29,437 nucleotides of DNA from the IMG/VR virus record IMGVR_UViG_3300034272_000285, positions 1 to 29,437 of that record; one strand, written 5' to 3'. The first letter of the stretch is position 1. Each line of letters opens with the position of its first letter. Under the pieces are notes generated by a model. That model had not been told where the DNA came from, did no database searches, and saw nothing but the letters and a program-made list of their open reading frames with translations. Position numbers and translations under genes: made by a program. The stretch is from a virus. This document shows positions 25,676-29,437 of this stretch, piece after piece.

Positions 25676-26869
25676 ATGATAACTAATTCAGGTAAAAACA
25701 TCTTGGCAAAGTACCTTGTTGGGCAGACCACATCCTATGCATCTCACATTGCCATAGGCTGCGGAACAAAGCCAGTTGTCTCTGATCATACATTTAGTCC
25801 TGCCGAGTTACTAGCAATGAAAAATAAAGAGTCTTTAGAATTTGAAATGATTCGTATGCCTATTATTTCTAGAGGCTTTGTTGATGAGGACGGGCAGTCA
25901 AAGGTTGTTTTGACCGCAGAACTTCCAACCCAAGAAAGATATGAGATTACTGAGGTAGGCATATTTTCTGCAGCATCAAATCCATCAGCAGGAGCATTTG
26001 ATAGTCGGGTAGTTTATTCTTTTTCAGATACAGATAATTGGAGATATAGTATTGATGGGGAATCTCCTGTTAATATTGTACCAAAGTATGAGCCACTGGA
26101 TGGAGATTCTGCAAATGGAATTATAAATGTAGTTGATACTAACCAGCAACCACTCAAGGTTTTTGCAACAAATGCAGATAATAGAATCTTTACAGACGAA
26201 GACAGAGTTGGTTTAAATGAAAGATGTAGATTTTTAAATAACATTATTGCAATGAGAGGCGATACATCAGAGATTGGATATAATATACAGGGAAGCATGG
26301 TTGGCCAAACTGGGTCAGACAGTATTGTTTTAGATCCAACAACTATTGATTTTACCAAAAATAGTCCGTTAGACGAACTTAAACTTGCATTTTCTGTTGT
26401 TAATAAAACTCCTGGAACACAACAGGTTCCTGCAATTGTTCCCGATAATGTTAAAATACTATTACAGTTTTCTCATAACCTAGCAAATCAAGGCGTTCAA
26501 TATGCAAAATTTGCAGTAGACATTGATAACACAGGATACGCAAATGGAACATCTCAAGACAAGCATGATTTTGCAAATAATAGATATGTGGTAATAAGTA
26601 AAACTTTTCAGGAATTAGACAAAAGTTTAAGATTTAATTGGGCAGAAGTTACAACGGCAAGAATTTTTGTTACTGTTACTAAAAATAATTTGCCTTCTGA
26701 CTCTTTTTATGTTTGTCTAGATGCTCTAAGAGTTGAAAATAATACAGCAACAAATTCTTTGTACGGACTAACTGGCTACTCTGTAATTAAAAATGTACAG
26801 GCTAGGCCAATCATAAAATCAGCAAACACCACAAACTACATAGAGTTTAGATTTGCATTGGACGTTTAG
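25676..26869 (+). CDS. Tail fibre-like/receptor-binding minor tail protein
   Basis: A 397-residue protein. Residues 1-115 open with MITNSGKNILAKYLVGQTTS and HIAIGCGTKPV and include ITEVGIFSAASN, the pattern of phage tail-fibre N-terminal attachment domains. The rest is beta-rich and contains one or two jelly-roll-like domains (LKLAFSVVNKT, VKILLQFSHNLA, FVTVTKNNLPSDSFYVCLDA), which could bind a cell-surface glycan. The binding site AGGGGAG precedes ATG 25676. The stop TAG lies two bases before the next ATG, so the two are probably translated together. A receptor-binding role is likely but the receptor cannot be read from the sequence. Confidence 0.65.
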   Translation: MITNSGKNILAKYLVGQTTSYASHIAIGCGTKPVVSDHTFSPAELLAMKNKESLEFEMIRMPIISRGFVDEDGQSKVVLTAELPTQERYEITEVGIFSAASNPSAGAFDSRVVYSFSDTDNWRYSIDGESPVNIVPKYEPLDGDSANGIINVVDTNQQPLKVFATNADNRIFTDEDRVGLNERCRFLNNIIAMRGDTSEIGYNIQGSMVGQTGSDSIVLDPTTIDFTKNSPLDELKLAFSVVNKTPGTQQVPAIVPDNVKILLQFSHNLANQGVQYAKFAVDIDNTGYANGTSQDKHDFANNRYVVISKTFQELDKSLRFNWAEVTTARIFVTVTKNNLPSDSFYVCLDALRVENNTATNSLYGLTGYSVIKNVQARPIIKSANTTNYIEFRFALDV

Positions 26870-26871
26870 TT

Positions 26872-27309
26872 ATGGCAATTACACCAGATCCTGGAATTAA
26901 AAATGTTGTTATTAAAAAACAGTCACTAGGAAAGGTGACAGGAAATAACAAAACTGTTTTAAGGTTTAGAATAGTCGCAGAGGACAAGAACAGAAAGTCT
27001 GCTTATTCTCCAATATTTTTTACTGAATCAGAAGAGGTTGAGGCTGGTACTGGAGATTTAAGACAGTTGGGAAATACCCTATTTCTTAGTTGGGACCCTG
27101 GAAATCTTTCTACACAGATACTTTATGATGTTTTTGTTGGCTTTGACTCTTCTGGGCCAACCTATAGAGCAACAACTGGATCTACCAACTATTCATTTTT
27201 AAAAACTGGAACAACTTCAGTTAGGGCTGTTGTCCAAGTATCTTCAATAAATCCAACATTAAATTCAGCATTAACTATTTATGATTCTGGAACTGAGAGT
27301 CTGGTATAA
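26872..27309 (+). CDS. Small beta-rich (fibronectin III-like) virion protein
   Basis: A 145-residue protein. After an 18-residue basic N-terminus the sequence reads like one fibronectin type III or similar Ig-like domain: VLRFRIVAEDKNRKSAYSP, GNTLFLSWDPGNLSTQILYD, VFVGFDSSGPTYRATTGS, then a last strand VRAVVQVSSINP. Such domains are common in phage tail tips and fibres, where they help binding to the host surface. ATG 26872 is two bases after the previous stop. Its stop TAA (27307-27309) lies within the -10 box of the next gene. Confidence 0.6.
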   Translation: MAITPDPGIKNVVIKKQSLGKVTGNNKTVLRFRIVAEDKNRKSAYSPIFFTESEEVEAGTGDLRQLGNTLFLSWDPGNLSTQILYDVFVGFDSSGPTYRATTGSTNYSFLKTGTTSVRAVVQVSSINPTLNSALTIYDSGTESLV

Positions 27310-27310
27310 T
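27302..27310 (+). promoter_or_regulatory. Extended -10 promoter giving a leaderless transcript
   Basis: TGG followed by TATAAT (27305-27310), then six bases TATATT, then ATG 27317. The predicted transcription start is the A of the ATG. The layout matches 9930-9945 base for base in spacing, and both genes begin ATGGCAA or ATGGCAAC. No Shine-Dalgarno is present. Confidence 0.7.
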
Positions 27311-27316
27311 TATATT

Positions 27317-27763
27317 ATGGCAATTTTACCCGTACCAGAACGAGGACAGCCCTTAGACGTAACCTACATCTATCAGATTGTTAAGGCTGTTAATGATTTA
27401 TCGACTCAGGCTTCTACATCTGTTAATAAGTATGTTACAGTTGATACGCCAAATGCAGGTAAGCAGAGCGTTAAGACTTCAGAGGCAAGAGTTATTGGTG
27501 GCTATGTTAGAGTTACAAATGGTGAAAGCCAGACTGCTGGATCATCTCGTACATTTTCTTACTCTTTTCCAACCGAGTTTAAGTTTGTTCCAATTGTAAC
27601 AGCAACGCCTGTAAGTATTGGAAATTCTTCTGACGCTGGAAAAGATGTCGTAGTTACTCTTTCTAGCGTAACAACTTCAAGCATAGAAGGATCAGTCAAG
27701 TTTAATCTTGGCGGAATAACAAGTGTTGGCATTAACCTTATTGCAATAGGTATACCTAACTGA
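27317..27763 (+). CDS. Last tail-tip gene: small beta-rich adhesin-like protein
   Basis: A 148-residue protein starting MAILPVPERGQPLDVTYIYQ, with a short helix (IVKAVNDLSTQASTSVNKY) that could trimerise, followed by a beta sandwich with RTFSYSFPTEFKFVPIVTAT, VVVTLSSVTTSSIEGSVKF and NLIAIGIPN. The FPTEFKFVPIV stretch recalls H-type lectin-like trimeric domains at fibre tips, a guess at fold level. An upstream in-frame ATG (27281) lies inside the previous gene and has no support, whereas the -10 box fixes 27317. The stop TGA overlaps the next ATG. It marks the end of the virion genes. Confidence 0.65.
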   Translation: MAILPVPERGQPLDVTYIYQIVKAVNDLSTQASTSVNKYVTVDTPNAGKQSVKTSEARVIGGYVRVTNGESQTAGSSRTFSYSFPTEFKFVPIVTATPVSIGNSSDAGKDVVVTLSSVTTSSIEGSVKFNLGGITSVGINLIAIGIPN

Positions 27764-27954
27764 TGATTTTTTGCAAAAAATGTAAAGGTAGAATGTTTAT
27801 AGACAGACAGTATACCGAGATAAATAATTTAGAAATGTACTGCATGTCGTGTGGAGCACGAGCATTCTTTCATCCACCAAGCAATTCTCAGGAGGGCCGA
27901 TGGCTATTAAAAAGGGAACAATTGAGAGCGAAGGCTACAATGTCCTCCCTGTAA
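27763..27954 (+). CDS. Small zinc-ribbon protein
   Basis: A 63-residue protein with CKKC at residues 4-7 and CMSC at 27-30, the two halves of a zinc ribbon, separated by about 19 residues. After the ribbon comes FHPPSNSQEGRWLLKREQL, a basic helix. Small ribbons of this kind occur in actinophages next to a helix-turn-helix gene. It could bind nucleic acid or RNA polymerase, but nothing in the sequence proves a target. It starts at TGATG shared with the last tail gene and overlaps the next gene by 55 bases, so the two are very likely expressed together. Confidence 0.7.
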   Translation: MIFCKKCKGRMFIDRQYTEINNLEMYCMSCGARAFFHPPSNSQEGRWLLKREQLRAKATMSSL

Positions 27955-28442
27955 TTCAAGGGAATAAAAAAGTCTGGTTTTTAAACGGGGACCTAGTAAG
28001 AGTACATCATCTTAACAAGTCTAATGGTATTATGTCTGTTTATAATATTACAAAAGATCAGATTGAAAGTTGTTTAATTAGTGATTTTAAAAATAAAAGA
28101 GAGAGAGCATATACTGTAGGGCAGACTGCTGATTTAGTTAATCGTCATAAAAAATATATGCCGTCATTAATGAAACGAGGAGTCATTCCGTTTCCTACGG
28201 GATCTCAAAAAGGTGGAGCAAGAGGATTTCAGGTAAGATCATATTACTCAGAATCGCAAGTAAGAGAGATACGTGATATACTTGCTTCATACCATATTGG
28301 CAGACCAAGAAAAGATAAGTTAATTACTAATGATATTACGCCCAGCAAGCAAGAGTTGACACGCAGAATGGGAGATGGTATACTTACATATAGAAGAACA
28401 GAAGATGGACGGTTTGTTCCAATTTGGGGCGAATCTATTTAG
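27900..28442 (+). CDS. Helix-turn-helix DNA-binding protein (probable regulator)
   Basis: A 180-residue basic protein. The N-terminal 60 residues form a small domain (KVWFLNGDLVRVHHLNK, MSVYNITKDQI). Residues 70-135 contain AYTVGQTADLVNRHKKYMPS, MKRGVIPFPTGSQKGGARGF and YYSESQVREIRDILASYHIG, matching a MerR-like winged helix that would bind DNA. The C-terminus (TPSKQELTRRMGDGILTYRR) is basic. I chose ATG 27900, with AGGAGGG eight bases ahead, over GTG 27849, which lacks a site. It lies at the junction of structural and replication genes, so it may control their switch. A strong promoter lies in its 3' part. Confidence 0.72.
   Translation: MAIKKGTIESEGYNVLPVIQGNKKVWFLNGDLVRVHHLNKSNGIMSVYNITKDQIESCLISDFKNKRERAYTVGQTADLVNRHKKYMPSLMKRGVIPFPTGSQKGGARGFQVRSYYSESQVREIRDILASYHIGRPRKDKLITNDITPSKQELTRRMGDGILTYRRTEDGRFVPIWGESI
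28357..28385 (+). promoter_or_regulatory. Near-consensus promoter within the helix-turn-helix gene, driving replication genes
   Basis: TTGACA (28357-28362), then a 17-base spacer, then TATACT (28380-28385), with TGG just before the hexamer. This matches the housekeeping sigma consensus at -35 exactly and at -10 in five of six positions, and has ideal spacing. Transcription would start near 28392, inside the upstream gene, giving a leader of about 64 bases before ATG 28456. It is the strongest promoter in the window. Confidence 0.75.
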
Positions 28443-28455
28443 CGAAGGGTATAGC

Positions 28456-28665
28456 ATGGAAAACGAACCAACAAAGGTATCCGTAACACTAGGGTACACA
28501 TTAAATCTAGGAAATTTTCAATCACTAAGACTTGATCTTGGCGTTGTTGACAGTTCACGTAATGGAGAGACAGTAGATCAGTCTTTTGAGCGTGTGTATA
28601 AGTTTGTTGAAGACAAACTAACTGCCAAGATTTTAGAAGCACAAACTGAGGCTGAAGAGAAGTAA
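28456..28665 (+). CDS. Small conserved-type phage protein of unknown function
   Basis: A 69-residue acidic protein starting MENEPTKVSVTLGYTLNLGN, with beta strands first (LRLDLGVVDSS) and a helix second (DQSFERVYKFVEDKLTAKIL). No motif points to a function. I chose ATG 28456, preceded by GAAGGG, over the upstream in-frame ATG at 28375, which would overlap the end of the previous gene and its promoter. It is the first gene after the strong promoter and shares its TAATG with the next one, so it is probably part of the replication operon. Confidence 0.7.
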   Translation: MENEPTKVSVTLGYTLNLGNFQSLRLDLGVVDSSRNGETVDQSFERVYKFVEDKLTAKILEAQTEAEEK

Positions 28666-28973
28666 TGGCCGAACGCAAAGACCGTATGGCTTTGCTTTCA
28701 AGATACAGCAAGTATCATACCGCAAGGTACGAATCAAAGCCATCTCTAAATCTAAATGTAGAACAGTGGGCATCTGATGCTCTTATTGAGTCCTACACTC
28801 TCCCAGGATGCTACGATATACTTGAGTATTATTTTACTGTTTCAGAAACCCCATCGTGGAATTATTTTGCATATAATGCAGAAAAAATATTACAGGCAAA
28901 AAAAGATAGACTAAAAGATAGTCAAGAGAGAGCAGAGCGTAGACGAATGGCAAAGGAGTGGCTAAGTGAATAA
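28665..28973 (+). CDS. Possible replication accessory protein preceding the helicase
   Basis: A 102-residue basic protein. It contains LLSRYSKYHTARYESKPSLN, a Trp-bearing segment LNVEQWASDALIES, then CYDILEYYFTVSETPSWNYF and a long charged C-terminal helix (KDRLKDSQERAERRRMAKE). The YF..W pattern and terminal helix recall small genes that sit before a DnaB-type helicase in phages. A helicase-loader or primosome role would fit its place, but I have no motif to prove it. It shares TAATG with the gene before and overlaps the helicase GTG start. Confidence 0.6.
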   Translation: MAERKDRMALLSRYSKYHTARYESKPSLNLNVEQWASDALIESYTLPGCYDILEYYFTVSETPSWNYFAYNAEKILQAKKDRLKDSQERAERRRMAKEWLSE

Positions 28974-29437
28974 TACAGAGTCAAAACTAATTACTGCCGT
29001 TCTTCAGGATAAGCAAATCCATGTTCTTCTGCAGGCAAATGTAGACACTTTACTTAGAACCCATGGAGATATTTGGAATTTTGTAAGACTTTATTTTGAG
29101 AACAACTCGTCACTGCCTCCTGTAGATTTGGTAAGAGAAAAGTTTCGTGATTTTGATCCAGTGCCAGGTGTCGGTGCTACAAAGCATCATCTTGAAGAGT
29201 TGCAGGGAGAATACTTACGTGATAGTCTAAAAGATATCTTAAGGTCTGCTGCAACAGATGTTCAGCAGGGTGAGGGCAGTAAGGCTTTGGAGGGTCTGAT
29301 TACAAAAACTTCAGAACTAAAAAAGAATACTGCTGCTATTCGTGATATTGATGTAACAGATCTAGAGTCTGCGATTGCTTACTTTGAAAATGTAAAGAAG
29401 CAACAAGCCCTAGGTCATATTGGCATCAAGACTGGCT
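28966..29437 (+). CDS. DnaB-type replicative helicase, N-terminal part (3' end cut by window)
   Basis: The visible 157 codons run off the window edge. The N-terminus (MNNTESKLITAVLQDKQIH, then IWNFVRLYFENNSSLPPV and DLVREKFRDFD) is helical, like the N-terminal domain of DnaB helicases that forms the hexamer collar. The end reads VKKQQALGHIGIKTG, matching the start of the RecA-like core, whose GI-TG-LP entry precedes the Walker A motif; the motif itself would lie past the window. GTG 28966 is the start, seven bases after AAAGGAG, overlapping the previous stop. The helicase would unwind DNA at the phage replication fork. Confidence 0.75.
   Translation, partial: MNNTESKLITAVLQDKQIHVLLQANVDTLLRTHGDIWNFVRLYFENNSSLPPVDLVREKFRDFDPVPGVGATKHHLEELQGEYLRDSLKDILRSAATDVQQGEGSKALEGLITKTSELKKNTAAIRDIDVTDLESAIAYFENVKKQQALGHIGIKTG

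Noticed and set aside
27849-27899. GTG 27849 as start of the helix-turn-helix gene
   Set aside because: No binding site, and it would extend the overlap with the zinc ribbon gene; AGGAGGG precedes ATG 27900.
28375-28455. ATG 28375 as start of the 69-residue gene
   Set aside because: It lies upstream of the predicted transcript start and inside the promoter; ATG 28456 has GAAGGG ahead of it.
1-29437. Alternative genetic code (for example TGA or TAG reassigned)
   Set aside because: All three stops end genes at positions where the next gene begins, and no gene is broken by an in-frame stop.
1-29437. tRNA genes, CRISPR arrays, insertion sequences, integrase, attachment sites, holin or endolysin
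   Set aside because: None seen on either strand by reading; short tRNAs could still be missed without a covariance search.

Overview
The window is the virion-structure region of a long-tailed (siphovirus-type) double-stranded DNA phage, running into the start of its replication genes. Every gene I can support is on the + strand. Genes are tightly packed, many stops and starts overlap, and no gap exceeds about 80 bases. I see no tRNA, CRISPR array, insertion sequence, integrase or lysis gene. The DNA is AT-rich (roughly 40% GC by eye). The standard code fits, since TGA, TAA and TAG all end genes. Short leaders, apparently leaderless starts and the style of the tail chaperones and tape measure suggest a phage of an actinobacterium, perhaps a low-GC one. 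That host guess is inference only.

Layout. 1-1829: the 3' end of a large LamG-like structural protein, then a small unknown gene. 1832-5971: head genes, namely portal, a prohead protease carrying a C-terminal scaffold segment (with its own internal start at 4236), and the HK97-fold major capsid protein. 6062-9139: a repeat-bearing small virion protein and the neck (adaptor, stopper, gp10-like completion protein, tail terminator). 9207-9872: major tail protein. 9945-11004: two related tail assembly chaperones. 11023-20181: a 3052-residue tape measure protein. 20174-27763: distal tail, tail hub and fibre or receptor-binding proteins. 27763-29437: a zinc ribbon, a helix-turn-helix protein, two small genes and the N-terminus of a DnaB-type helicase.

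Transcription. Nine candidate promoters are visible, most with an extended -10 (TGN then TATAAT or TATACT). At 9945, 27317 and probably 1443 the predicted transcription start falls on or next to the ATG, so these mRNAs look leaderless. Hairpin terminators follow the major capsid and major tail protein genes. A near-perfect TTGACA-17-TATACT promoter lies inside the helix-turn-helix gene and points at the replication genes.

Most unusual points: the nested protease/scaffold gene, the leaderless promoter family, the duplicated chaperone in which the long form is a genetic fusion rather than a frameshift product, a correctly phased TTTAAAC slippery heptamer at the end of the short chaperone, and a tape measure carrying two copies of a motif usually seen once.
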